Assembly (NCBI RefSeq): GCF_024505055.1
Contig: NZ_JANIBL010000007.1
Coordinates: 38,059 to 102,058 of the forward strand
Direction of reading: 5' to 3'
Length of the DNA stretch: 64,000 bases
Source: Methylomonas rosea
GTDB taxonomy: Bacteria > Pseudomonadota > Gammaproteobacteria > Methylococcales > Methylomonadaceae
Within the stretch, counting starts at the first letter, position 1. Every line of letters starts with the position of its first letter. This document shows, one piece after another, positions 1 through 8,748 of the stretch. The notes beneath the pieces were generated by a model. The model was not told the origin of the DNA and did no database searches. It saw only the letters and a list, made by a program, of their open reading frames with translations. Position numbers and translations under genes: made by a program.

Positions 1-1209
1 GCGCAAGTTCCAGATGTTATCCGAAGTCAGATATTCGATGTTTTCCAGTCCGGGAATCGGCGGCACGAAAGGCCTGGCACCGGCGGCGATGACGATAGCC
101 CGGCTGGTGAGGGTTTTGACGCCTTCGACTGTCGTGACTTCCACCGCCCAGGGCGAGACGATTTTGGCCGAGCCTTCGATTACTTCCACGCCCAGCTCGG
201 TATACCGTTCCACGGAATCGTGCGGTGCTACGGTTTTGATCACCTGTTGCACCCGCTCCATCACGGCGGAGAAATCGAATTCAGCATCAGCCTTGGCGAT
301 GCCGAACTCGGGCGCGCGTTTGATATGGGACAGCAACTTGGCGGAGCGAATCAGTGCCTTGGACGGCACGCAGCCGGTGTTCAGGCAGTCACCGCCCATT
401 TTGTGTTTTTCGATCAAGGTTACTTTGGCTTTCACGGCGGCAGCAATATAGGCCGACACCAAACCGCCAGCACCGGCGCCGATGACGATCAGATTGTTAT
501 CGAAACGGTGGGGTTTAGGCCAATTCGCGTAAATTTTGCGTTGCTTGATAAATTCGAGCATTTGTTTGGTCAACAAAGGAAACACACCGAGCAAGGCAAA
601 CGAACCCAGCAAAGCTGGCGACAGGATGCCGGAGAGCGAATCGATTTTCGCCAACTGGGTGCCGGCATTGACGTACACCAGAGTGCCGGCCAACATGCCG
701 ACCTGACTGACCCAGTAAAACGTTCTGGTCTTGATCGGCGTCAAACCCATCGCCAGATTGATCATGAAGAACGGGAACAACGGCACCAGACGCAAGCTAA
801 ACAAATAGAACGCACCGTCGCGGCTTACACCTTCATCAATGGCCTGTAAACGCTGGCTAAACCGAGATTGAACCCAGTCACGCAACAAAAACCGCGCTGC
901 CAGAAACGCCAGGGTTGCACCGATACTGGAAGCGAACGAGACGATCAGCGTACCCCATAACAACCCGAACACCGCGCCGCCGGCCAGCGTCAATATCGTC
1001 GCCCCCGGTAATGACAGAGCAGTGACTGTTATATACAACGTGGCATACAGTGCCGCCGCCAGCAATGGCTGAGACTGACGGTAATCAGAGATAACGGTCT
1101 GTTGGGCTTTTAAATTTTCCAGCGTCAGAGAGTGTTGTAAATCCAGGGCAAAAAACGTTGCCATCAATGCGGCAATCCCCAGCATTAACCAGATTCTGGA
1201 GGTTTTCAT
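1..1209 (-). CDS. TVP38/TMEM64 membrane domain fused to FAD-dependent disulfide oxidoreductase (partial, 3' end outside window)
   Basis: About 400 residues are visible; the gene runs off the left edge. Residues 1 to about 215 are a hydrophobic TVP38/TMEM64 (SNARE-associated, DedA-like) domain with several membrane segments. From about residue 238 a Rossmann FAD motif (VIGAGAGG) follows, then the redox-active pair GGDCLNTGCVPSKAL near residue 273, as in mercuric reductase and dihydrolipoamide dehydrogenase. The dimerisation domain and any C-terminal cysteine pair lie outside the window, so mercury reduction cannot be claimed. Fusions of this type are known in proteobacteria, where they are often annotated as mercuric reductase-like. 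The start ATG has no better alternative. The family assignment is firm; the substrate is unknown. Confidence 0.85.
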   Translation of the reverse strand, partial: MKTSRIWLMLGIAALMATFFALDLQHSLTLENLKAQQTVISDYRQSQPLLAAALYATLYITVTALSLPGATILTLAGGAVFGLLWGTLIVSFASSIGATLAFLAARFLLRDWVQSRFSQRLQAIDEGVSRDGAFYLFSLRLVPLFPFFMINLAMGLTPIKTRTFYWVSQVGMLAGTLVYVNAGTQLAKIDSLSGILSPALLGSFALLGVFPLLTKQMLEFIKQRKIYANWPKPHRFDNNLIVIGAGAGGLVSAYIAAAVKAKVTLIEKHKMGGDCLNTGCVPSKALIRSAKLLSHIKRAPEFGIAKADAEFDFSAVMERVQQVIKTVAPHDSVERYTELGVEVIEGSAKIVSPWAVEVTTVEGVKTLTSRAIVIAAGARPFVPPIPGLENIEYLTSDNIWNLR

Positions 1210-1474
1210 GCCGACCTACCGACTCGGAGCGGGCGAGGCTGCAATGAGTGTTTGCATATTGTCTGGTTGAACATCGGTATTCCTTAAATACTATTGGGCT
1301 TGCCTGTTAGTCGTGTTTGCCGGTCATTCCTGACAAAAAGCTCAGTAAATCTAATTTCTCAGGCTTAATAATCATCGTCGCCAGGGAGCAGATAAGCGCT
1401 GCGGGCTAAAATTTGTATTCGCTTGCTCCAATACCTACACTATGTGACCTCGCCCTTATATTTTGCAACCCATT

Positions 1475-1969
1475 ATGCGCCTGCCGCCCAAACATCTGCG
1501 CGATGTTCTCAAAATCGGTGAATTGGCCGACGAACTCGACACTACGCCGAGAACGATTCGTCTGTACGAAGAACTCGGATTGATCGCCCCCGACCGTACC
1601 GAGGGCGGTACGCGTCTTTACGCCCGGAAAGATTTGAAACGCATGGCTGTCGCGTTGCAACTTGGTCGCGTCGGTATTGAACTCGAATCGGTGCAAAAGC
1701 TCGCCCAAACCCGGCAGCAATGCGCTTCCGGCAAAGACGCATCAGCCGCGATGCAGCCGCTCCTGCAAGATTTGCGTAGCAGAATACGGGGATTGCTGGA
1801 TGATTTGGAGGAACTGGATCGCGATCTGGAGCGGGCGGATATGCTGATCCGCCAATGCGGCAATTGTCAAAATCGCCCCAATCGCCAGGATTGCCCGGAG
1901 TGTCCGGTGAATAAAAACGTTGATTTGACCAACATAGGTCGCCTGGTTTGGGACCCGAGTTGTCCGTGA
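1475..1969 (+). CDS. MerR-family transcriptional regulator with C-terminal cysteine cluster
   Basis: A 164-residue protein with an N-terminal MerR winged helix (KIGELADEL, then TIRLYEELGL), a dimerisation coiled coil at about residues 80-120, and a C-terminal cysteine-rich tail (CGNC..., then CPECP, about residues 127-145). The tail suggests metal or redox sensing, but the cysteine layout is not one I can tie to a named MerR subfamily. An in-frame TTG at 1463 is an alternative start; ATG 1475 is preferred although neither has a clear Shine-Dalgarno sequence. The gene is divergent from the TVP38-flavoprotein gene across about 265 bp, so regulating that gene is possible. This is inference from position. 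Confidence 0.85.
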   Translation: MRLPPKHLRDVLKIGELADELDTTPRTIRLYEELGLIAPDRTEGGTRLYARKDLKRMAVALQLGRVGIELESVQKLAQTRQQCASGKDASAAMQPLLQDLRSRIRGLLDDLEELDRDLERADMLIRQCGNCQNRPNRQDCPECPVNKNVDLTNIGRLVWDPSCP

Positions 1970-2085
1970 ACGTCAAGGACCCAATGCACAAGTTGAGCAT
2001 CGGTACCCTCCGGATTGCTTTACACCCAAAATCTGACGATGCAGAATGGCTGGCCGAGTTTGTAAACTACCTCGCTAGCCAGTAA
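1966..2085 (+). CDS. Possible 39-residue ORF overlapping the MerR stop codon
   Basis: A GTG codon overlaps the MerR stop as GTGA, and the frame stays open for 39 codons, ending 15 bp before phzF-like. The residues look protein-like rather than random (AEWLAEFVNYLASQ at the C-terminus), and an internal ATG lies at 1984. It could be a translationally coupled small protein or the remnant of a longer gene. I recognise no family, and support rests only on the overlap and composition. Confidence 0.3.
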   Translation: MNVKDPMHKLSIGTLRIALHPKSDDAEWLAEFVNYLASQ

Positions 2086-2100
2086 ATCAGGATTTAAACA

Positions 2101-2886
2101 ATGAAACTCAAGCAATATCAGGTCGATGCATTTGCCACACGTGTTTTCGAGGGCAACCCGGCAGCCGTGTGTCCGCTGGATCATTGGCTAGACGATAGCC
2201 TTCTCCAGGCAATTGCCAATGAGAATAACCTTTCCGAAACCGCTTTTTTCGTCCCTTCCGAAAAGGGGTTTCATCTTCGATGGTTTACACCTGTTGCTGA
2301 AGTCGACCTCTGCGGGCACGCCACACTAGCCGCAGCACATGTTCTTTTTGAAATCCTTGGTTACACCGGAAAGCAGATTACTTTTCAAACCAAGAGCGGA
2401 GAACTGGTTGTCGAGTCAAAAGACGGACTGTTGGCGATGAATTTTCCTGCGCGACCACCGGTGATGAAGCCCATTCCCGATGCTTTGGCTGTCGGACTAG
2501 GCCGCCCCCCTCTCGAAGTCTGGGCGGCGAACGATTACATCGCTGTTTTTGAGGATGAAGACACCTTACGCTCTATCAGTCCGGATTTCGCCAAACTACA
2601 GGAGTTGGACCGGCGCGGAGTCATTGTTACCGCGCCGGGCACCGATGTTGATTTTGTAAGCCGTTTCTTCGCACCCAAAATTGGCATACCCGAGGACCCG
2701 GTGACGGGGGCTGCCCACTGCGAACTGACGCCTTACTGGGCGCAGCGTCTCGGGAAAACTTCCTTCGAGGCGAGACAGGTTTCACCTAGAGGCGGAAAAC
2801 TCTCATGCCAACTACAGGGCAATCGTGTGATTCTTTCCGGGAAGGCTGTCACTTTCATGATTGGCGAAATTGACTTGGGTGATTAG
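2101..2886 (+). CDS. PhzF-family isomerase/epimerase-like protein
   Basis: A 261-residue protein that starts with the typical PhzF N-terminus (QVDAFATRVFEGNPAAVC). The Glu of NLSETAFF (E46) sits where PhzF has its catalytic Glu45, and the family motifs GHATLAAAHV and EDPVTGAAH are present. The family has a diaminopimelate-epimerase fold and PhzF itself isomerises an intermediate of phenazine synthesis. No other phenazine gene is present here, so this is almost certainly one of the many PhzF-like proteins of unknown substrate. It is somewhat shorter than most members (about 280 residues). It lies in the same direction as merR and may be co-transcribed with it. Confidence 0.88.
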   Translation: MKLKQYQVDAFATRVFEGNPAAVCPLDHWLDDSLLQAIANENNLSETAFFVPSEKGFHLRWFTPVAEVDLCGHATLAAAHVLFEILGYTGKQITFQTKSGELVVESKDGLLAMNFPARPPVMKPIPDALAVGLGRPPLEVWAANDYIAVFEDEDTLRSISPDFAKLQELDRRGVIVTAPGTDVDFVSRFFAPKIGIPEDPVTGAAHCELTPYWAQRLGKTSFEARQVSPRGGKLSCQLQGNRVILSGKAVTFMIGEIDLGD

Positions 2887-2924
2887 GACGCGAGGCTAAA
2901 GAGCCGTAACCCGACTGAGAGTAT

Positions 2925-3989
2925 TCAGCTATTCAACACCTTGGCTGCCATTTCCGTACCAATGACGCGGGCCTTGATTTTGGCGAATGCCGTGTCCCGG
3001 CCGGTTGATGTGTCGTCTTCGAAAGGCGAAAAGCCGCAGTCGTCGGTCGTGCCGAGCTGATGCACCGGGATGTACTCGGCGGCGCGCAATACACGATCCC
3101 GCACCAGTTCCGGTTCTTCCACGTCGGGATTCAGCACGTCGATAACGCCGACGAAAACCCGCTGGTTGGGACGAATATTGTTCTTGATGATGGCTAATAC
3201 CTGTTCCGGATTGTTTTCGCTGGCCATCTGCATGTAGAAATTACCGGCTTGGAGCTGGAACAAACTCGGCAGCAGGTCGGCGTAATCGACATCGGCGCTG
3301 TGGGTGGAATCATGGTCGCCGCCCGGACAAGTATGTACACCGATGCGTTGGCGTTGTTCAGGGGTAAAGTGCGCCAATACCCGGTTGTTCAGGTCGATAA
3401 ACTGCCGCAGTAATTGCTTGGATGGATCGAGCTTGACCGACAAGCGGCCTTCGGTGAAATCGATTTGCACATGGTGTGCGCCTTGTTCCAAACAACCGCG
3501 AATATCCGCCACCGTTTCCTTGATCAAGTCATCGATGAACGCTTCCCTTGAGTAGCCGGCTATGCCTTCCGGCGGATAAAGCAGACTCAAGGCGGAAGCC
3601 GAAATCACAGCCTGCTTGAGCGGGCGCGTGGCGTAACGTTTAGCGGCCTGCACAAACGAGCCGGCATAGACGCCGTAGCGAAATGGTCCCGCAGTTAGCC
3701 TGGGCAATTGCCGGGTGTGGCCGTCGGCAAATGGAATCACGATGCCGTCCTCGGCGATGTTGCGCAAACCTTGTAACGGGTAGGTGGCGAAACTGGACTT
3801 GGTCTGTTCGCCGTCGGAGATTACCGGCGAACCCGTGTCCGCAAAACGTTGCAAGGTGTCGCGTACCGCTTCGTCGTAGCAGGCATCCAGTCGTTCTTGA
3901 GATAGGCGGCCCTCACGAAATTTCTGGAGTGCTTCCAGCAATTGCGGCGGACGGGGAATGCTGCCTATGGATTCAGTGGGTATGGACAT
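2925..3989 (-). CDS. MetE-like cobalamin-independent methyltransferase (UROD/MetE superfamily)
   Basis: A 354-residue protein that matches only the C-terminal catalytic half of MetE; the N-terminal half is absent, as in short core-MetE and YxjG/H-type proteins. The zinc-binding pattern is visible: the HTC of GVHTCPGGDH near residue 218, a Glu in ASENNPEQ, and the Cys of TTDDCGFSPF near residue 315. These proteins move a methyl group to a thiol, in MetE from methyltetrahydrofolate to homocysteine. Short forms often use other donors. It is convergent with the PhzF-like gene and lies downstream of nrtS on the same strand. The methyl donor and acceptor are not known. Confidence 0.85.
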   Translation of the reverse strand: MSIPTESIGSIPRPPQLLEALQKFREGRLSQERLDACYDEAVRDTLQRFADTGSPVISDGEQTKSSFATYPLQGLRNIAEDGIVIPFADGHTRQLPRLTAGPFRYGVYAGSFVQAAKRYATRPLKQAVISASALSLLYPPEGIAGYSREAFIDDLIKETVADIRGCLEQGAHHVQIDFTEGRLSVKLDPSKQLLRQFIDLNNRVLAHFTPEQRQRIGVHTCPGGDHDSTHSADVDYADLLPSLFQLQAGNFYMQMASENNPEQVLAIIKNNIRPNQRVFVGVIDVLNPDVEEPELVRDRVLRAAEYIPVHQLGTTDDCGFSPFEDDTSTGRDTAFAKIKARVIGTEMAAKVLNS

Positions 3990-4054
3990 CTCGCGTTCCT
4001 GTATGGCGTTAAGAGAATTTGATGCAGAGGCTTAAGTCAAGTGAATGGCGGGCT

Positions 4055-4354
4055 TTACGAGTCTGTCCGTTGTTGAACAGTCGCGGTTAACGCGCCGTAA
4101 GAAGCCACCAAAAAAGGCACGCTATAGGTTAATAACGCCTTGACCATATCGAGTCCTTGCATCGCCGGGTAATCCAAACACAGCAGGCCGAACAAGGCTT
4201 GCGGTTGATTGATCAGATTCAACAAGGTGCCTACCACCAAGGCGACCTTGCCGGAGCGCTGGTATATGCCGAGTCGGATGGCCGTGCGATGCAGATCAAG
4301 TAGTGTTGCAAAGCAATTTTCTACTGTGCCAATACAACCAATCCACTTAAGCAT
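4055..4354 (-). CDS. nrtS: NrtS-like small nitrate/nitrite transporter
   Basis: A 99-residue membrane protein with two hydrophobic segments. The pattern SGKVALVVGTLLNLINQPQA followed by a second helix with LLTYSVPFLVASYGA matches NrtS, a small two-helix nitrate/nitrite transporter first described in marine cyanobacteria and also found in proteobacteria. A GAGG-type ribosome-binding site lies upstream of ATG 4354. No nitrate or nitrite reductase is adjacent in this window, so its assimilatory role is inferred from the family. The assignment is from memory of the family pattern. Confidence 0.7.
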   Translation of the reverse strand: MLKWIGCIGTVENCFATLLDLHRTAIRLGIYQRSGKVALVVGTLLNLINQPQALFGLLCLDYPAMQGLDMVKALLTYSVPFLVASYGALTATVQQRTDS

Positions 4355-4547
4355 CCAGGATAACCTCTATAAAAATACAGATTTGGAGCGCGCTGCATGG
4401 CGAAAATCAATGCGCATAAGTCCATGCAATTAATTGCTTGGGGGCACAAATGCTCAGTCACGCTGTTTGTTCAAAATATATCATTAAGGTTATATTTTGT
4501 AAAATTCAGGTGTTTGCATTGTTACTTAAGAGCGGATACGGAGAAAA

Positions 4548-5510
4548 TTAGGCCAAGGCTCCGCCGCAACTGCTGCCTTGCCCAGCCGTGCAGCCATAGC
4601 AATGGGCGGCGGTGGCTATCGATGCGTGTTGCAGTTGTTCTAGTCTCAACTCGCTGATATGTAGTTTGGGCTTGGCTGCGGCACCCAACGGCAAATCCAG
4701 CATCTGATTGAAATCGCAATCGTAGACGTAGCCTTGCCAGTCGATGCTGAGGGTATTCAGGCACATCAGATTTTCAAGATTGTCGGCGCGAAAGCTGTTT
4801 TTTAATAACGCCAGATAAGCTTCGAAGCGGCCATGACTGATCAAGGTGCTGCCGAAGCGTTGAATTGGCATATTGGCGATGGCAAACAGGCGGTTGAAGA
4901 CGATGCCGTAATGCTGCTGCAAGTGCTGTTTGTATGCTTGTTCCAGTTGACGTTGATCGGGCGGCAACACGGCGTCTTGTGGGTTGAAAACCAAATTCAA
5001 CTCTAACCCGCTGCCCGGCTGACCATAACCCAGCCGATTCAAACGCTGCAAGGCCGCCAGGCTGTCTTTGAACACGCCTTTGCCGCGTTGTTTGTCGACA
5101 TTTTCTTCCAGATAACAGGGAAGGGAGGCGACGATGTTGACTTGTTGCGTGGCCAGAAACTCCGCGAGATCGGTGTATGCCGGTTCTTCCAGAATGGTCA
5201 GATTGCAACGGTCAATTACCTCAATGCCACGATCACGCGCGGCTCGCACCAGATACCGAAAATCGGCATGCATTTCCGGTGCTCCGCCCGTCAAATCCAG
5301 CGTATGAATGTTGGCGGCGTCAGCCAAAGCCAGCACCTGATCAATGGTTTCCCGGCTCATCATCTCAGTGCGTTTAGGGCCGGCGTTGACATGGCAATGC
5401 ACGCAACTCAAATTGCACAAATAGCCGAGATTGACTTGCAACACTTCCAGCGGCTTGCGGAATAGGGCCGGAAAGTCACTATTAATCAGCAGAGGTTTGG
5501 TGTCGTGCAT
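4548..5510 (-). CDS. arsS: Arsenosugar-biosynthesis radical SAM protein ArsS
   Basis: A 320-residue radical SAM enzyme. The cluster-binding cysteines are C32, C36 and C39 (LCNLSCVHCH), and a second cysteine set ends the protein (HCYGCTAGQGSSCGG, C304, C307, C315), typical of the DUF3641 domain of ArsS. ArsS is thought to add the 5'-deoxyadenosyl group of SAM to dimethylarsenite, the first step towards arsenosugars. An arsM gene lies 0.9 kb upstream on the same strand, which supports the call. All cluster positions are cysteine, so this is not the selenocysteine form. The start is 2 bp after the DUF3047 stop, with AAGGAT as ribosome-binding site. Confidence 0.9.
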   Translation of the reverse strand: MHDTKPLLINSDFPALFRKPLEVLQVNLGYLCNLSCVHCHVNAGPKRTEMMSRETIDQVLALADAANIHTLDLTGGAPEMHADFRYLVRAARDRGIEVIDRCNLTILEEPAYTDLAEFLATQQVNIVASLPCYLEENVDKQRGKGVFKDSLAALQRLNRLGYGQPGSGLELNLVFNPQDAVLPPDQRQLEQAYKQHLQQHYGIVFNRLFAIANMPIQRFGSTLISHGRFEAYLALLKNSFRADNLENLMCLNTLSIDWQGYVYDCDFNQMLDLPLGAAAKPKLHISELRLEQLQHASIATAAHCYGCTAGQGSSCGGALA

Positions 5511-5512
5511 GC

Positions 5513-6208
5513 TTAATCCTTGGAAAACCAGATGTCGCCGTAAACAGCAGACACCGAGCCATTGCTGTTGTCGGTATCGGTCATGATGGCGACGGCATCG
5601 ATAGTGGTGATGTCTTCACCGAATAGGTTCTTGAAATCGGCCCGGATATTACGTTTTTCGGTTTGCCAAACGTTCAACGATGCTTCCGGCCCGCGCAAAG
5701 CCATCATCATCGCATGCTCCCCGGCAAAGGCATTGGGCCAGACGCTGTCCTGTTTAGTGTTGCCGGCCCAGACATAATTGATGGCCTTGGTTTGCCAAAA
5801 CGCCAGCCCGCCTTTGACCACTACATACACCCGCGCCGCGTAATCGTCGCCAGCCTTGCTTTGTTCGTTCAAGCCAGCCAAACGCTTGCCGATGCGCCAC
5901 GACCAGTTCAGGAATGGCGTCTGGGTAAGGTCGATACGCTGTTCCTTGAACAAGCCGGAACCGGCGGCACGACTATCGGCAGTCAACACGGTCACGTCAT
6001 CCATAGCTTGCAACCGGTATTGGGTGTTGCCTTTGAAACTTTTATGCTCCCAACCCTCCAGACTATTGCGGCTGAATTCGCCGATAGGCAATTTGTTATC
6101 GGCAACCACCGCATGCTGTGGCAGCAAAATCGCCAGGCAAAGCAACAGGCGAAATTTTACGAATGCCCTTCGGGCGCTAACATAAGCGGGATAGAAAAGA
6201 ACTGTCAT
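5513..6208 (-). CDS. DUF3047 domain secreted protein
   Basis: About 231 residues from ATG 6208, with an N-terminal signal-like helix (FRLLLCLAILLPQHAVVA) followed by a DUF3047 domain (LNWSWRIGKRL, YAARVYVVVKGG, VAIMTDTDNS). Longer in-frame starts reach 6322, but they overlap the small ORF upstream and would place extra polar residues before the signal peptide. The family is periplasmic and has no established activity. Its place between arsM and arsS, with a 2-bp gap to arsS, suggests a link with arsenic metabolism, but that is inference from position alone. Confidence 0.8.
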   Translation of the reverse strand: MTVLFYPAYVSARRAFVKFRLLLCLAILLPQHAVVADNKLPIGEFSRNSLEGWEHKSFKGNTQYRLQAMDDVTVLTADSRAAGSGLFKEQRIDLTQTPFLNWSWRIGKRLAGLNEQSKAGDDYAARVYVVVKGGLAFWQTKAINYVWAGNTKQDSVWPNAFAGEHAMMMALRGPEASLNVWQTEKRNIRADFKNLFGEDITTIDAVAIMTDTDNSNGSVSAVYGDIWFSKD

Positions 6209-6251
6209 AGTCTGTTGTCCAAATCCTTCCAAGTAGTTGGGCCGTTGCCCA

Positions 6252-6383
6252 TTAAAACGTGTCCTCATGGGCTTCATCAGTGTCGCTGTCGATTTGATCG
6301 AAATCGGAGAAGACGACCTCACGGCTGTTACGCCGCCAATCTTCGGCCAGCAGGCCTTCGTTCAAGTGATCGGATAAGTTCAT
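6252..6383 (-). CDS. 43-residue acidic ORF between arsM and the DUF3047 gene
   Basis: The ATG lies 8 bp after the arsM stop, and the frame is open for 43 codons to TAA. The product is acidic (LLAEDWRRNS near the middle and an Asp/Glu-rich C-terminal half). It has no membrane segment or cysteine. Its tight spacing in an otherwise compact minus-strand operon favours a real gene, although the ribosome-binding site (GAG directly before ATG) is poor. I recognise no family. Confidence 0.5.
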   Translation of the reverse strand: MNLSDHLNEGLLAEDWRRNSREVVFSDFDQIDSDTDEAHEDTF

Positions 6384-6391
6384 CTCGGTGC

Positions 6392-7435
6392 TTAACAACA
6401 CGCACTATCAGCCTTGGCCGATTCGCTGCCGGGTCTGGGCGAACAATCGAACAGTCCGAAATGCCGGGATTTGTCGCCCAACACTTGGAAGTGATCGCCA
6501 TAGCGGCTGCCTGCCAGCATGTCGGCGGTGTTGCCGCACACCCTTAGTGGCCGGCCGGTCTCGAAATGATGATGATCGTCCAGATCGAAACTGTGCGGGT
6601 TTAGGTCGATAGTGCCCAAATAGACGGCGACTTGGCCGAAGTCTTCGCAACGATCTTCCAGAGGCATTCTAAAGGCGCGCACCGTCACCGAATCGAACTT
6701 GACCATGCCGATTTTGGCGAACACCTCGGGGTCGTCGATGCTGATAGCATTTTGCTTGACCTTGCGGACATCGGGGCAGCCCAAGTCCTGCAAAATGCGT
6801 CGGAAGTCTTCCCAGTACAAGGCGCCGCCCAAACACTCGCCTAGCAATACCGGGTCCTGGCGCAATTCAACCGGGATGCGGCGGTCGGCAAATACGTCGG
6901 AGAAATACAGTTCGCCGCCCGGTTTCAACACCCGGAAGATTTCCGCCAGCACCCGAGGTTTTTCCGGCGATAGATTGATCACGCAGTTGGACACCACGAC
7001 GTCGATACTGTTATCGGCGATACCCACGGTGTGCAGGTTTTCGATGTGACCATGTAAAAACTCAACGTTGGCAAACCCAAAGCGTTCGGCATGCCAGTCG
7101 CGGTGACGGACAGCGACTTCCAATTGTTCGGGCGTCATATCCACGCCGATTACCCGGCCTGTTGGTCCGACCAGTTTTGATAGCAGGTAACAGTCGCGGC
7201 CGGTGCCGCAGCCCAAATCCAGCACGGTCTTACCTTCCAGGGCCGGCGGCAACGGTGAACCGCAGCCGTAGAAACGTTCCAGCACTTCCGGATGCAATCC
7301 CGCCAGTAGCACTTTTAAATAGCTTGGCATCGCGTCGATGCTGCAACAGGCGCTGGTTTTCAGGTCATCGCTGGATTGCAGTACCTGACCATAGTAATGG
7401 CGAACCGATTCGCTGATTTCGATACTGGTAGTCAT
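6392..7435 (-). CDS. arsM: Arsenite S-adenosylmethionine methyltransferase ArsM
   Basis: A 347-residue methyltransferase. It has an N-terminal Cys pair (C30/C31 in SACCSID), the SAM-binding motif VLDLGCGTGRD (about 71-81), NCVINLSPEKP with C151, and GECLGGALYW with C201, the last two being arsenic-binding cysteines conserved in ArsM. A further C-terminal domain follows, ending in Cys-Cys. ArsM methylates trivalent arsenic to mono-, di- and trimethyl forms in the cytosol. It is the first gene of the arsM/small ORF/DUF3047/arsS group, consistent with making methylated arsenic for ArsS. A GAGG site precedes the ATG. No arsR-type regulator is adjacent. Confidence 0.93.
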   Translation of the reverse strand: MTTSIEISESVRHYYGQVLQSSDDLKTSACCSIDAMPSYLKVLLAGLHPEVLERFYGCGSPLPPALEGKTVLDLGCGTGRDCYLLSKLVGPTGRVIGVDMTPEQLEVAVRHRDWHAERFGFANVEFLHGHIENLHTVGIADNSIDVVVSNCVINLSPEKPRVLAEIFRVLKPGGELYFSDVFADRRIPVELRQDPVLLGECLGGALYWEDFRRILQDLGCPDVRKVKQNAISIDDPEVFAKIGMVKFDSVTVRAFRMPLEDRCEDFGQVAVYLGTIDLNPHSFDLDDHHHFETGRPLRVCGNTADMLAGSRYGDHFQVLGDKSRHFGLFDCSPRPGSESAKADSACC

Positions 7436-7665
7436 GAAAAGCCTCGTATTTTTTATTATTGAAGATAGGCGCTAAGGTAGTGTGAGATTGCGGCGGAATC
7501 GACAGCCGCGCAGGGTAAGGTCGACAGCCAGGATAAGGCAATCGATGCGATCACGCCAGCATTCGGCTTGCCGCTGACTAAATAATGAGCCAGTAGAAAT
7601 ATGGGCGGCAAGCCGACAAGCTGAGCTTGCTGGCAAAATCAGCAAACATCGACCTGGGAAGTAAT

Positions 7666-8661
7666 TCATCCGGTCTCAACCGGGCAATCGGCAGGCAGTT
7701 TTGCGGACTGTAGCAGAATTTTTCTGACGCCGGCTTGCGCGGCGTGCGCGAATGCGGCAAGTCCTTCACTAAGTGGGTATTGGCCGTCTATCATGGTTTC
7801 CACGGGCAGTTTGTTCTGCGCCAGCAGCGTTAATGCGTCTGCAAACGGACCGCAACGCGAACCGATGATGTTGATTTCGTAAACTACCACCTTGCTTAAA
7901 TCCAGCGCCGCGTTGGCCGCGAAGGTGCTTTTTAATACCAGGGTGCCGCGCGGTTTGACGATACGCAGGGCCTGGGCAAAGCCGGCGGCCTGACCGCTGG
8001 CATCGACGACGCAGTCGAAACAGTTGTCCGGAATCTCGGTAGTTAAGCCGGTAGCCAGTTGCCATTGTTTGGGTAAAGCCAAGGAGCTTGTTGATCGGCC
8101 CAACACTGTGACCCGGTAGCCGATCAGACTAAGTACCTTGGCGATCAACATACCCAAGCGGCCGGGGCCCACGACGGCGACCTCGGTGATGGGCAGGCTG
8201 GCAATTTGCTTGACGACGCGTAATGCCGCGGCCAAGGGTTCGGTAAACACCGCGGCTTGGTCCGGTACGGCGTCGGGAACGGCGTATAAATTGGTAACCG
8301 GCAGGCTGAAATAATCGGCAAATACCCCGTCTTTGCCGCGGATTCCCAACACTTTGCGATTCAGGCAGTGCTCGGGGCCGTCGCTTCGGCACACCTCGCA
8401 GGAATTGCAGCCGATATTGATAGAGCCCACTACGCGCCGGTTCAGCCAGTCGCGGTGTTTGTCGTCGTTGACGGCAATTACCGTACCGACAAATTCGTGG
8501 CCGAGGATGCCGGAAAAACCGGCATAGCCCTGCACCAGCTCCAGGTCGGTGGCACAGATGCCGGCCAGACGCAGCTTGATTAAGGCTCCGCCGGCAGCTA
8601 CGTCCGGTATCGAAATATCGTTGCGATAGGATAATAATTTGTCTAATGTCAGAGCTTGCAT
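7666..8661 (-). CDS. Zinc-dependent MDR-family alcohol dehydrogenase-like protein
   Basis: A 331-residue medium-chain dehydrogenase. The catalytic zinc ligands are visible as C36 (GICATDLE) and H55-E56 (GHEFVG), and the structural zinc site as C85, C88, C91 and C99. The nucleotide-binding motif is VVGPGRLGMLIAK. It belongs to a group often annotated only as MDR/zinc-dependent dehydrogenase-like; the substrate is unknown. It lies 230 bp upstream of arsM on the same strand and is divergent from the PaaK-like ligase with an 87-bp gap, so it could belong with either module. Confidence 0.85.
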   Translation of the reverse strand: MQALTLDKLLSYRNDISIPDVAAGGALIKLRLAGICATDLELVQGYAGFSGILGHEFVGTVIAVNDDKHRDWLNRRVVGSINIGCNSCEVCRSDGPEHCLNRKVLGIRGKDGVFADYFSLPVTNLYAVPDAVPDQAAVFTEPLAAALRVVKQIASLPITEVAVVGPGRLGMLIAKVLSLIGYRVTVLGRSTSSLALPKQWQLATGLTTEIPDNCFDCVVDASGQAAGFAQALRIVKPRGTLVLKSTFAANAALDLSKVVVYEINIIGSRCGPFADALTLLAQNKLPVETMIDGQYPLSEGLAAFAHAAQAGVRKILLQSAKLPADCPVETG

Positions 8662-8748
8662 TTGTGCGGGTGGGGCGCTTTAGAAAATTTATTTTTACCA
8701 AATATTCTGGGCAAGAATATACCTTTAGTATTTTTCAGGTGGTTTCCA

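Noticed and set aside
14..849. Plus-strand ORFs across the first 850 bases
   Set aside because: They are antisense to the TVP38-flavoprotein gene, whose FAD and redox motifs are clear on the minus strand.
7472..7669. 65-residue minus-strand ORF between arsM and the dehydrogenase
   Set aside because: It overlaps the dehydrogenase stop, has no start signal and no protein-like pattern.
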